From Anthracocystis setariae (lineage: Eukaryota; Basidiomycota; Ustilaginomycetes; Ustilaginales; Ustilaginaceae): DNA of 64,000 nt. The stretch is from positions 124,001 through 188,000 of the forward strand of contig CAKMXJ010000020.1 of assembly GCA_928724745.1 (NCBI GenBank), written 5' to 3'. Below the pieces are notes generated by a model. It searched no databases. It saw only the letters and a list, made by a program, of their open reading frames with translations, and had not been told where the DNA came from. Positions 40,817 through 50,681 of the stretch are shown one piece after another; position 1 is the first letter of the stretch; each line of letters opens with the position of its first letter. The translations under genes and the position numbers were made by a program.

Positions 40817-41232
40817 ATGAATGTCAAGCCACACAAACAATCCATGTCCGAGCTCAAGCTTCGTCGTCTCACAGAACACAATCAGCGCCTCAAAGAGGAT
40901 CTCGATCGTCCCCGTATTCGTGTCTCCGAGGCTAGTCAAAGGTAAGTCTTCCGTGTTTCCAAAGTTTGTGCGCTTCAAGATCACAATCGACCAGCTGCAG
41001 TCGCTATCAACGCTTGTGTCTGCACAATCTTGTAGCCACCACTGCTTCGCTTGCCCTCGATGATACATTGCAACTGACCTTGATTCTTCCGCCTCCTTCT
41101 CCTGCGATCAGCTTGATCAACTACTGTAAGAGCACTCGCGACTACCTGGTGCCTTCCGTATGGGGCCCTGTCAGCAAGGGTGAGGACCCATATGCTCCCG
41201 CTAGCGGAGGATGCAGCTGTGTTGCCATGTAA
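40817..41232 (+). CDS. STE18: Heterotrimeric G-protein gamma subunit, two exons
   Basis: The small partner of G beta, which anchors the G beta-gamma dimer to the plasma membrane in pheromone and nutrient signalling. Exons 40817-40941 and 41112-41232 join across a GT-AG intron (GTAAGT donor) to give 81 residues. The N-terminal helix ([20 protein letters not shown]) is the coiled-coil that binds G beta, followed by [12 protein letters not shown] across the junction, the family block [19 protein letters not shown] and SKGEDPYAP. It ends CSCVAM, a CaaX box for prenylation with a neighbouring cysteine for possible palmitoylation. Length and order match fungal G gamma proteins. Confidence 0.95.
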
Positions 41233-41669
41233 ATCCTCTTCACCGTCTCTCCTTCTTCCAACCCTGGCATCGACCTGTCTTCGCCCCAGAAGTCCCGTTT
41301 CGTCTCCTGCTTGGAGCGATTCCCAAAACTTCCTATATCCCGCAGGCCGCACTTGGTTCACGGTTCCATCTGCATGACTTTAGCTTCTTTTCTCGCATAT
41401 TCAATTTGTCAACGATCGTTTTCCTTTTCTCGTCATGTATGTTGGATGGCTTTGTTCATGTCTTGCATCGTGAGCAGATGAGCAGAATCAAGTGTGACTT
41501 TGAGCGAAATCATGACGTTACGAGTTTTCACGATGCCCGTGGTGCCAACGCCTCGGACAAAGCTGTCATGCTGGAATTTATCCACATCAGTGTTAGTGTG
41601 AACAAGGAGCTCACCTACCACTGTTAGCGCGCCTCGTCGTTCACTCTTCCACTATCAAATGACTTCAGC
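41233..41669. other. Intergenic region between G gamma and the F-box-like gene
   Basis: Contains the 3' UTR of the gamma-subunit gene and the leader of the next gene, including a four-codon uORF at 41659-41673. Confidence 0.6.
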
Positions 41670-41673
41670 ATGA
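41659..41673 (+). promoter_or_regulatory. Four-codon upstream ORF overlapping the main start
   Basis: ATG ACT TCA GCA TGA: its stop overlaps the ATG of the next coding region (shared ATGA at 41670-41673). This arrangement favours termination-reinitiation or leaky scanning as a translational control. Confidence 0.5.
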
Positions 41674-43094
41674 CGATATCCGGGTCCTTGTGGTCGCTTG
41701 GTCGAATTGCTCAATCTTGGACGCAGCAATCTGATCACCTACATCGCAAGCCACGTCGAAGCATAGCTGTCTTTACCCAGCAACACATCGAGACCATCGG
41801 AGGCAGCGATACTCGGCCTCAGTTTGACTCTGATTCAAGGTTGCTTCAGAATCTGCACGGCATCCCAAAGCTACCGGTTGAGCTCGTTGTTCATGTAGTG
41901 CTGCTTGTGGCACACGAGCTTGTTCTCGATGGCGGTTCGAACGTGTCAATCAAGCTGCTAGAATTGGCACGGGTTAGCAGACTATGCCATCGTGCGATTC
42001 TGGCCACCTTGATCCTGCCAGATCTCACACTTGACGGTGCACACCAGGTGTGTGCGCTCGCCATTGCGCTTGAGAAGGATCAACTGGGCATTCGAACATT
42101 GGCTGGTACACGCATTAAAAGCCTGACGCTGCGGGCACAAGACTCGCCGTCGTCGGCGAACGCACCCGCCCTATTCGACGCAAGCCAAGCCCAAACACGC
42201 TTCGAGAGCCAACTACGGCCTTGGCTCCGTATCGTGCTAAGCCACTGTCAAAGTTTAGAGACGCTGCGCATCGAAGGAGTTCCTCGCGGGCTCATGAATG
42301 ATGCTGGTAAGAGGAGTACTTTCGACAAGATCACTCCGATGCTCACGTCGTTCTGTTGTCTGCTGGGTCATTATGGAGGCAACCTCGAGCGGCACTTTTG
42401 GCTTGCTGATCGCTGGACGAACTTGACTCACTTGCAACTTCATGGTCCGCGCCTTGAATTCACCGAATCTCTGGCACGATCCCTTGCCTCGCTCGCTCAG
42501 CTCAGCAAGCTCGGTTTGGTCGTACCCAAGGTCGTCAAATCCTCCACTCCAATCGGTCGGGCCAGACAAGACGACAATGCAAACACGTTGGTCAATTCCA
42601 ATCCATTGCAACTCCTCATCGACCGTGCTCCGTCCCTCGAGACGCTTCTACTTGTCGGTCATGGCGAGAGAGACTATGTGGGTTACTCGGAGAAGCTGCG
42701 CAACTTTATGCAGGAGCTCAGGCAGGATCGGGTTAAGTTCAAAGTCGAGTTAAAACTGGTGACTGTCATTCGACGTACATGCAGTGAGCAAAGTGCGGAT
42801 GCAAGTCGCATTCGAGTTCATCCCTGCGAGGTAAGTGCGTGGATGATGCACCGTGCTCAGCGAGGACTTGAATGGTTTCTAGACCATGACCAGGGACTCG
42901 AGGACGAGCTTGATCATTGGGTGGAAAGCTGGGTGGTAGCACAGTACGCAACTCCAGTCATCTCGACCAACGCATCCAACACAACATCGAGAGCCATGAG
43001 TAGGACAGGCAGCAACACACGAACAATCGCACCGCTCAATCACCAGATAGACCAAGTCGACATGCTCTCCTCGGACGACGAGAGCCTGGACTAA
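41670..43094 (+). CDS. F-box-like / leucine-rich repeat-like protein, 474 residues
   Basis: A single-exon protein. Residues about 65-115 (GIPKLPVELVVHVVLLVAHE, then LLELARVSRLCHRAI) have the pattern of an F-box: a Leu-Pro-x-Glu-Leu opening and a later aliphatic helix. The middle has repeated leucine-rich segments (RIKSLTLRA, SLETLRIEGVP, NLTHLQLHGP, SKLGLVVPK, SLETLLLVGHG) spaced like irregular LRR strands. The C-terminus is acidic (SSDDESLD). F-box/LRR proteins bring substrates to SCF ubiquitin ligases. The F-box is diverged and the substrate is unknown. The start ATG is preceded by an overlapping uORF. A missing upstream exon cannot be excluded. Confidence 0.6.
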   Translation: MTISGSLWSLGRIAQSWTQQSDHLHRKPRRSIAVFTQQHIETIGGSDTRPQFDSDSRLLQNLHGIPKLPVELVVHVVLLVAHELVLDGGSNVSIKLLELARVSRLCHRAILATLILPDLTLDGAHQVCALAIALEKDQLGIRTLAGTRIKSLTLRAQDSPSSANAPALFDASQAQTRFESQLRPWLRIVLSHCQSLETLRIEGVPRGLMNDAGKRSTFDKITPMLTSFCCLLGHYGGNLERHFWLADRWTNLTHLQLHGPRLEFTESLARSLASLAQLSKLGLVVPKVVKSSTPIGRARQDDNANTLVNSNPLQLLIDRAPSLETLLLVGHGERDYVGYSEKLRNFMQELRQDRVKFKVELKLVTVIRRTCSEQSADASRIRVHPCEVSAWMMHRAQRGLEWFLDHDQGLEDELDHWVESWVVAQYATPVISTNASNTTSRAMSRTGSNTRTIAPLNHQIDQVDMLSSDDESLD

Positions 43095-43849
43095 GTTTTT
43101 TTTTAAAAACACTCTGTTCATGTATTTCGTTTCAACATAAAAGTATACCATTATTGAAATCATTGTCAACGAAATCACTCTGACTGAACCTCATCTCCGT
43201 GACTTCAGTGCAGCCGGAACGTATCGCGATGCTGTATGTCTATTCTGCCACCAACATGATGCTTGAGCTTAGTTTGGGGTCTACACCGTCATCGCGACTC
43301 TCCATGCGTGCGTGTGGTGGCGGGTAAGAAGGGCTTTTCTTTATTTTGGATTTCGGCCATCTCCGAAGCGACGATGTTCTTTTCCCCTTTTCTCACTACG
43401 TCACTCTGTTTGCAATTCACGCCGTCCATGCGAGACTGCAAAGCGTGAGGGTTAAGCTTCCGACTATCCGCTTCTTGGCGCTTCATAGTCAGTCTCGCTA
43501 CATTACAGGGAAAACATCGATGTCGATTTCTTTGGTGGGACAGATTGTGATTATATTCGGTTTATGGTTTGGTGATAAGATTTGGGTCCGTGCCTTGTTC
43601 CTCGTGCCTCGTTGCCTTGTGCCTTTGTAGTTCTTTAATCGGCAAATCCGAATAACCGCCCGTCTGTCCGACATTGGACGGCAACGGTTGAAAAACAAAA
43701 AAAGGCGCTCTTGTTCGACATCTTTTGGCTTTTGCTCCACCATACTCGTCTCTCCCTGCTCTCGCTCGGCACGATACTGGACCTTTTGAACACACTCTCT
43801 CGCACTATCCCACACTCCCCTCTCGATAGAATAGATCAGTATAGACAAG
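43095..43849. other. Intergenic region upstream of the nucleoside phosphorylase gene
   Basis: No coding signal. The last 150 bases are pyrimidine-rich with short A/T motifs and are the likely leader of the next gene. Confidence 0.6.
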
Positions 43850-44900
43850 ATGAGCGACATTGATATCGAATCGCTGCCGGCGCAATTTGGTCAAGCCGTC
43901 GCCGCGATCCGAGCCCTAGTTCCTGCCGAACTCGCTTCTCCCAAATGGGGCATCATCTGGTTCGTACCCATCCACCGTTTACTCTTTCGAAGTTTGGATT
44001 GCTTTGCTGACCTCGGTTGTTCTTTTGGTTTGCTGATGTAAAAGTGGGTCTGGATTGAGCGGACTTGCTTCGTCTCTGGAGTCGGTGGTGCATGTCGCCT
44101 ACAACACCATCCCTGGCTTTTCCGAGTCCACGGTTGAAGGACACAAGTCGTCGCTTGCGTTTGGCTACATCACTCAAAACTCGAATCGCGTTGCCGTAGT
44201 CGCCTGTCTTGGACGCTTCCACACTTACGAGGGGCATACTGCGGCGGCGTGTGTCTTCCCCACGCGCGTCATGCGTCTGCTCGGCATCCAAGCGCTGATC
44301 GTTACCAACGCCGCTGGTGGTCTCAACGACTCGTTCCGCGTCGGGACCATTATGACAATCCAAGATCACCTCTCGCTCCCCACGCTCACCTCGATGAACC
44401 CACTCATCGGCGAAAACCTCTCCGCCCTCGGCCCTCGTTTCCCACCGCTCTCCAACGCATATGATCTCAACCTTCAACTCGCCCTCCATCGCGCGGCGCA
44501 AGACCTCAACCTCCTCGACGACCTCGAATCCGGCACCTACGCCTACGTCCTCGGTCCAAGCTACGAATCAAGAGCAGACGCCAAGTTCCTCAAATCCGTA
44601 GGCGCAGACGCCGTTGGCATGTCCACCATCCCCGAAGTCATCGCCGCCGCCCACATGGGAATCAAAGTGCTAGCCATCTCCCTAATCACCAACAAGGTCG
44701 TCCTAAAACCCCACCTAAACCTCAAACAAATGCTACAGGACGAGAAATCAAAAGGCGACGTGGAAACGCTTATCAAAGTCCAGCTCGACGAGGATAACAG
44801 TCAAGCTGCAAACCACCAAGAAGTGCTAGACGCAGGCGCCAAAAGGGCCAACGACATCACCAAGCTCGTCGCAAACGTCATCTGCAACACCGATCTCTAA
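43850..44900 (+). CDS. PNP1: Purine nucleoside phosphorylase (inosine/guanosine type), two exons
   Basis: Splits inosine and guanosine with phosphate into base and ribose-1-phosphate in purine salvage. Exons 43850-43959 and 44045-44900 join across an 85-base intron to give 321 residues. The junction rebuilds the phosphate-binding motif WGIICGSGLSGL, which confirms the splice despite an atypical donor (GTTCGT). Downstream are GRFHTYEGH, RVMRLLGIQALIVTNAAGGL (phosphate and ribose contacts), GPSYESRAD and VGMSTIPEVIAAAHMGIKVL, all standard for trimeric PNP. The base-specificity residue region reads SLITNK, as in the fungal enzymes. Confidence 0.95.
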
Positions 44901-45136
44901 CCCCATCCCTCTGCTTTGTCATCTTATCATGCTATCTTATTGGAAAGGATTCGTTCCGAGTTGGCCTCATTCGATCGTGTGTGCGTGTGTCGTCAGAGTC
45001 TCTTTGCCACCGTACGCAGCGTGGAGTGGGTTGCGAATGCGCGATAATGACACGCTTAGTATGCGATTGATGCAAAGAACGAACGAGACATGAATTGTAC
45101 ATAACCAAAGGCCAAGCGCGAAAGGAAAAGGTTGGT

Positions 45137-46294
45137 CTACGACCGAGCGTCAGTCCGAGTCGTTTGCAGCGTCGAATTGAGAACCTTGCTGTTGGTGATA
45201 GTAGTGGTGGTGATGTTGGCCGTCGTTGCCGTTGCAGACGCTTGTGCTGTCGCTGCCGAACCTGGCGCCGCAGCGGGTATGCCCATCCCCGCATTGGGCC
45301 CTGCCGCTTTGGTTTCAACCTCGGCTCCTGCCGCCGGGGGGGCTGCCTTCCTGAAAAACGCAGCGGCGCCTTGGGTCGCGATTCCTCCGGCTGCTTCGAC
45401 CTTTTCTAACCTCTCAATCTGCTGATCGCGCATCTTGTCCTGCCATTTCTGCAGTTTGCTCGTCTCGTGAACGGGGAAGCCAAAGATGCGTGGTCGATAT
45501 CGTTCAACTTTGGCGGCGGCAGCGGCGGTTGAGTGAGATGCCGGCTGATTGGATCCAGATGCACCGGCTGCGTTTACTGCTGCATTGCCAGCGGCTGAAG
45601 AAGCTGGTGCGCCCGGCACGGAAGAGCCATGGCCTGGTACCGACATGATCGAGTCATCGACATCGGCTTGCTCTGCATGTGCACGGTTGTCGGATCGATG
45701 CTGCGATGATGCGCTGAGCAAAAAGGGGGATTGCGAGGTGGGTGACTTGGATGGCAACACGTTCGGGTAGACCATGAAGAGCATATGCGGGAACGTGCTG
45801 CCGAAAAAAGCACCGTCGATGGTACCGTGACGACTGCTTTTGGGCGAGTAAATGTCTTCGCATCGGGGACAGAAGAGCTTGACTGCCTTTTGGAACGGAT
45901 TGTCGCTCAATCCGACGGGGAGCAACGGTTGTTGGTAGCACAGAACACGGGGGCATCGGCCAAAGTCGGCACGCTTGTACTTTTCGAGCATCTTTGACAA
46001 TCCTCGCGTTGTGATGATGTATCGTGCATGCACCAGCCCATACAGCAGCTTTGCTTGGGCTTCTACCGAGTCGCGGATCGAGTCGGAGAGATCATCTTCG
46101 AGCGAGTCGGTGATGAGATCGAGGGCTTGCGGGTAGTGTTGGACCTCGGCGTTGAGCCCTGTCAGGTTGAATCGATCCAAAATGTAATCTTCATCGACCT
46201 CGCAAAAGTATTCGTTCCCCTTGGTGGAGAGAAACCAGGTGACCCAAGAGTTGGCAGCATAGTCGCTGCTGGCTTCTGTGAGATCGTCCATCAT
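45137..46294 (-). CDS. CKB1: Casein kinase 2 regulatory beta subunit with a large insertion
   Basis: The dimeric regulatory subunit of protein kinase CK2. The 385-residue single-exon product starts [20 protein letters not shown], continues with the conserved acidic groove ([18 protein letters not shown]) and the zinc-binding dimer interface with four cysteines (CPRVLC ... FCPRC), then [15 protein letters not shown]. The conserved tail block ([13 protein letters not shown]) is separated from the core by about 80 residues of Ser/Ala/Gly-rich insertion, and a further Ala/Gly/Thr-rich tail ends the protein. Ordinary CK2 beta is 215-280 residues, so this copy is enlarged by low-complexity sequence. 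It converges with the PNP gene about 240 bases away. Confidence 0.95.
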   Translation of the reverse strand: MMDDLTEASSDYAANSWVTWFLSTKGNEYFCEVDEDYILDRFNLTGLNAEVQHYPQALDLITDSLEDDLSDSIRDSVEAQAKLLYGLVHARYIITTRGLSKMLEKYKRADFGRCPRVLCYQQPLLPVGLSDNPFQKAVKLFCPRCEDIYSPKSSRHGTIDGAFFGSTFPHMLFMVYPNVLPSKSPTSQSPFLLSASSQHRSDNRAHAEQADVDDSIMSVPGHGSSVPGAPASSAAGNAAVNAAGASGSNQPASHSTAAAAAKVERYRPRIFGFPVHETSKLQKWQDKMRDQQIERLEKVEAAGGIATQGAAAFFRKAAPPAAGAEVETKAAGPNAGMGIPAAAPGSAATAQASATATTANITTTTITNSKVLNSTLQTTRTDARS

Positions 46295-48132
46295 GGTGAG
46301 GAAATGATGCTGAGTCCTTGACGCTGTCGGAGAGATTCGTCACTGGGACTGGCGCCGTCGAGAGAATCCGCTTCGCGAGGGACAGCCGTCCTGGTGACGG
46401 AGGATACGAGTATGTTGGATGAGGCAAGGGTATGCCGATGGCTGAGGGAGAGAAACAACGTGTATCGGATCGGATGTTGCTCCGATGGTTGGCAGCTGCG
46501 GTTGCAAATCGTCGGATGAGAGCCGCGTGGGAGGATTTGGCGTGATGTTTTCGGATGGCGCCGATGGACGAAGCTGCTTTGGCTTTGCTTGGCTGTGGCA
46601 GGAGGTGAGTGACTGCAGGTGCAGCACAAGAGATGAACGAGGTCGACAGAGAGTGGACGGAATATGGTATGGCGGCAGCGACAACGACGACAACGATCAT
46701 ATTTGAAAATGAAAACAAAATTGCTGTTCGACTGGGACTCAGCTGCGCCCAAAGTCGCCCCTCGTCCACTACACTTGCTCTTCCTCTTCCGCGTTTCTGT
46801 TCTGTACGGTGAGGCGTGATCAGACCACCACGTTCCATCTACGAGAATTGCATCAATTTTCCATCGAATTTTGTGCTCTTTGCCCGATCGAATCCATCGG
46901 GTTTTTACTCGATCTGATGCGGGATGAGCCGGTCAAATTTGGTGGGCGCGTTGGGAGGATCCCCGCCCCAAAATTGCTTTACTTCCAGTCGGCGGCATTT
47001 CCGATCTTCTTGTTTGTTGTGCCTACAAAGCCTTGCAACAGACTCTACAAGGCTGTCCTCTGAAGCCCTTGGCCCAATCTCGTCCAAACACTAGTCATGA
47101 TTGTTACATACTGAGCATCATATCATATGAATCCAACCCGGCCATGAAAGAAGAGATCGAGCTAAACGCAACATCGAATGGCTCCGCATGCTTGAAGACC
47201 TTTTCTTTAAAGTCGTGCCGCCCACATCGATAAAAGACAAAGTGCATATCTTCAGACGAGACCCTGACTTGCATTTTCTGCTCACTTTGATTTCAACTAC
47301 ACCTCAAGAGGGCGATGGCGCAGCATCGGGCACTCGGTCATGCCAGATCAAGCAAGCGCAGGACCCCGATGGCCCACGGTCACCCGAGACTGGATGATCC
47401 GATGCGCTGAACCAACATTGATTGCTTACATCTCCAGTGAGGACGGTCAGTGGATTGCTTGCCTGGACATGAATCGCGTTGTTGGGAAAGCGCTTTCGGT
47501 ATTTTTTTGAAGCTCTGGCCGAGCACAAACCGAGATTACAAGTTGAATGCGCCGGTCAAATTTGCTTCCAAGCAGCTTAGAGTCAGGTACAGTACCAGAA
47601 AACCAGGCTGCAAGACTCAGCTGAATACAAATCTCGGAAGCAACCCTTCCTTTTTTTTCCACCCACTTTCCCAATTTTTCTCAATTCGCATCGATAAATG
47701 CTCCATCAAAATAATAGGCTTGCAGATCAGTCTCTTGCAAGGAACTTTCCCCACCACCACCACCACCACCACCAAAAAATTGGTTTCTTCTCGAGTTGGT
47801 TCCTCGGTGCTGCCGTGTAGTGCTCGCGCGCTTTGTTCAGAACTTGTGTATTTTGCCTTTTCTTCGCCTATTTTTAATTTTTATTTTTTGGATTGTCGCC
47901 ATCTGCTGCCGCTGAAATTCAGAGGAAGGACGTGCGTGGCTTCCATCCAAAATATTCGACCGACTTTTTCTCTTCATCGTCGTCGTTGCCGATACGCTCG
48001 CTGCCCTGCTCCGCCAACATCCTTCTGCTCTTCGACCTCTCCCGTCGGCCTCTGTCTCCACCTCTTCTCATCCTACACCTTCTCTCCCTTTGATACCGTC
48101 GCTTCCGCCGTCGCGTACCTTCGTCCCCTAAA
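46295..48132. other. Divergent intergenic region, CKB1 / PDB1
   Basis: Contains promoters of both genes. A CAC run (47752-47773) and a pyrimidine-rich leader precede PDB1. A frame from 47450 that runs into the PDB1 leader is rejected. No other coding signal. Confidence 0.55.
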
Positions 48133-49344
48133 ATGGCTGCTGCTCGTTCCGCTTTCGCCTCGCTGGCTCGTGTTCAGGCCGCCAACCGAACTGGTTTCCG
48201 ATCGCTCTCCACCTCTGCTGCCGCCAAGCAGCCCTCGCGTTTGCTCGAAAAGTCGGCCCCCGTCGCCAGCTCGTCCCGTCTCACCACCAACCCTGCCGCC
48301 CTCACTGCTTTCATCCCTTCTGCCTCCCGCAACGCTTCCACCGATGGCAAGCCCCAGGAGATCACCGTTCGTGATGCATTGAACTCGGCCATGGAGGAGG
48401 AGATGCTTCGCGATGACAAGGTCTTCATCCTCGGTGAAGAGGTCGCTCGCTACAACGGTGCCTACAAGATCACCCGTGGTCTTCTCGACAAGTTCGGCGA
48501 GAAGCGTGTCATTGACACCCCAATCACCGAGTCTGGTTTCGCCGGTCTTGCTGTTGGTGCCGCTCTTTCCGGCCTTCGTCCCATTTGCGAGTTCATGACC
48601 TTCAACTTTGCCATGCAGGCCATCGACCAGATCATCAACTCCGGTGCCAAGACCTACTACATGTCCGGCGGTAACGTTCCATGCCCCATCGTTTTCCGTG
48701 GCCCCAACGGTGCCGCCGCCGGTGTCGGTGCCCAGCACTCGCAGGACTACGCTGCTTGGTACGGTCAGATCCCCGGTCTCAAGACCATTTCGCCTTGGTC
48801 TGCTGAGGACTGCCGTGGTCTTCTCAAGGCCGCTATCCGTGACCCTAACCCGGTCGTTTTCCTCGAGAACGAGATCCTCTACGGTCAGTCGTTCCAGATC
48901 TCCCAGGAGGCTCTTTCCGACGACTTCACCATCCCCATCGGCAAGGCCAAGATCGAGCGCCCAGGCAAGGACATCACCATCGTCTCGCACTCGATCGGCA
49001 TGAACTACGCCATGGAGGCAGCCGAGATCCTCAAGAAGGAGGAGGGCGTCGAGGCCGAGGTCATCAACCTCCGTACCATCGCCCCCATGGATGTCGACAC
49101 CATCATCGACTCGGTCAAGAAGACCAACCGCATCGTCACTGTTGAGAGCGGTTTCCCTCAGTTCTCGGTCGGTGCCGAGATCGCTGCCACCGTCAACGAT
49201 TTTGCCTTTGACCACCTCGACGCCCCCGTCGAGCGTGTCACCGGTGCTGCCGTCCCCACCCCATATGCTCAAAATCTCGAGAAGCTCTCGTTCCCCGACA
49301 CTGCCGTCGTTGTTCGCGCTGCCAAGCGTGCTCTGTACAAGTAA
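48133..49344 (+). CDS. PDB1: Pyruvate dehydrogenase E1 component beta subunit, mitochondrial
   Basis: With E1 alpha it decarboxylates pyruvate for acetyl-CoA formation in the mitochondrial matrix. 403 residues in a single exon. Residues 1-75 are an Arg/Ala/Ser-rich mitochondrial targeting region ([20 protein letters not shown]). The mature domain begins [16 protein letters not shown] and contains the thiamine-pyrophosphate-interacting [15 protein letters not shown] and [20 protein letters not shown], the [14 protein letters not shown] segment, and the C-terminal transketolase-type half ([19 protein letters not shown] ... [15 protein letters not shown]). Codon use is strongly biased to C/G-ending codons and is more extreme than in its neighbours, in keeping with high expression. 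Confidence 0.96.
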   Translation: MAAARSAFASLARVQAANRTGFRSLSTSAAAKQPSRLLEKSAPVASSSRLTTNPAALTAFIPSASRNASTDGKPQEITVRDALNSAMEEEMLRDDKVFILGEEVARYNGAYKITRGLLDKFGEKRVIDTPITESGFAGLAVGAALSGLRPICEFMTFNFAMQAIDQIINSGAKTYYMSGGNVPCPIVFRGPNGAAAGVGAQHSQDYAAWYGQIPGLKTISPWSAEDCRGLLKAAIRDPNPVVFLENEILYGQSFQISQEALSDDFTIPIGKAKIERPGKDITIVSHSIGMNYAMEAAEILKKEEGVEAEVINLRTIAPMDVDTIIDSVKKTNRIVTVESGFPQFSVGAEIAATVNDFAFDHLDAPVERVTGAAVPTPYAQNLEKLSFPDTAVVVRAAKRALYK

Positions 49345-50123
49345 ATCCATGGCGCATTTGCTTAGCTAGAGCTAAATAGCGGTTGCTAGCATGGACAGAG
49401 GAATGCACCGTCAGCGTTTCAGGCATCGATTCGAACCAGACCGCCGCATTCACACACACCTTGCAACGGCAATTGGTCGCTTGCACTTTCGGACATCCCT
49501 CTATCTTGGACAGCTAGCTTCTGCCATTCTGCTGTACCGTCACTTTGGTTGTTTCAGTTGTTGTAAATTTCATACTCTTATTTTGGCATTTCTCGCTCTT
49601 GTGTGTTGCTTGTTGATTTTTACAAGATCTGTTAGGTAAGAGGTTGGAGCGGGACTGGATGAGTTGGGTGCTGAGTTGGTCGGAGACGGCATGGAATGGC
49701 TCGGGTGGGTCCATGTGGGGGGACAAGATACAATGGATGGGCAGTTTCTTCGGCTTCGGGCGGCAAAGGAAATGGAACAAAAGGACATGTCTGAAAGCAA
49801 ACCGATCCTATTGCCATCGGGCAGAATCTCGAAACATTGCGCCCGATGGAAATTTCCCCCACCCTCCGATTCATGCTTCGGGGTGTCGTCTTACGCCACT
49901 CTTGCCAAGACGGTAGAGTCTCTTGACCTCGGGATCCAGTCTGCATGCTTGACGGCGATCCCTAAGCTTGAACATCCATTTTTTGCTGAGCTGTGCCATG
50001 GTGATGCCGTCGTTGTGTAGGAATAAAACAAACACGTTGTATCCCAACCTCGACATCCCACCAAGTCGACACACATCTATCCAGACCATTGACACCGCTT
50101 TTGACGACGAACAGAAGTCGATC
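49345..50123. other. Intergenic region upstream of the thioredoxin-like gene
   Basis: Contains the PDB1 3' UTR and the leader of the next gene. No coding signal found. Confidence 0.6.
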
Positions 50124-50681
50124 ATGAAGCCCTTCTCCTTGATTGCTAGCTCGCTGGTGCTCATTTTGAGCGCGAGTAGCGCGGTTGTTCCACAAGTGGA
50201 CCCCAACCTGTCCATCCGTGGACTCGATGGAAGCGCACCTGCAGCGCTGAGCAATATCGACTCGGAAATGCAACAACTGCAACAACAACTACAGCAGCAG
50301 CTAGAGCAACTGGATCAACAGCAAGCTACGTCTCAGCCTCAGCAAAGCATTCGCTATGCCGTTGAGCAGATTCAATCAATCGACCAATTCAAGACGGTTA
50401 TCAACAGCGCTAAACCGTCAGTGATCGAATACGTGGCGACCTGGTGCCAACCCTGCGAGATCATCATCCCTCAGTTCCAGTCCTTGTCGTCGCAGTACGG
50501 CGACAAGCTCACATTCTACTCGGTCGACGTCGATGCTCAGGAGGATGTCGCTGCTGAGTCGCATATCCTGACACTCCCCTCCTACTTGATTTTCCAGAAT
50601 GGAAAGGAGGTCAAGAGAGTCAGTGGTCCTAACCTTGCAGCGCTTCGAAAGGCTGCCAAAGAGGTCTATGCAAAGGCCTAA
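50124..50681 (+). CDS. Secretory-pathway thioredoxin-fold protein with a WCQPC site
   Basis: A 185-residue single-exon protein from ATG 50124. A signal peptide (MKPFSLIASSLVLILSASSA) is followed by a Gln-rich helix (MQQLQQQLQQQLEQLDQQQ, residues about 49-67), likely a coiled coil. A thioredoxin domain follows (about 78-185) with active site W107-C-Q-P-C111, the cis-Pro loop at TLPSYL (Pro152) and the usual central strand FYSVDVDAQEDVA. Cytosolic thioredoxins have WCGPC; the Gly-to-Gln change should alter redox potential or partner choice. The signal peptide without an ER-retention motif at the C-terminus (VYAKA) suggests secretion or a surface location rather than the cytosol. The role is unknown. 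Confidence 0.8.
   Translation: MKPFSLIASSLVLILSASSAVVPQVDPNLSIRGLDGSAPAALSNIDSEMQQLQQQLQQQLEQLDQQQATSQPQQSIRYAVEQIQSIDQFKTVINSAKPSVIEYVATWCQPCEIIIPQFQSLSSQYGDKLTFYSVDVDAQEDVAAESHILTLPSYLIFQNGKEVKRVSGPNLAALRKAAKEVYAKA

Noticed and set aside
48073..49350. A 425-codon minus-strand frame opposite PDB1
   Set aside because: Antisense shadow created by strong codon bias in PDB1; composition is Gly/Asp/Val-rich without motifs.
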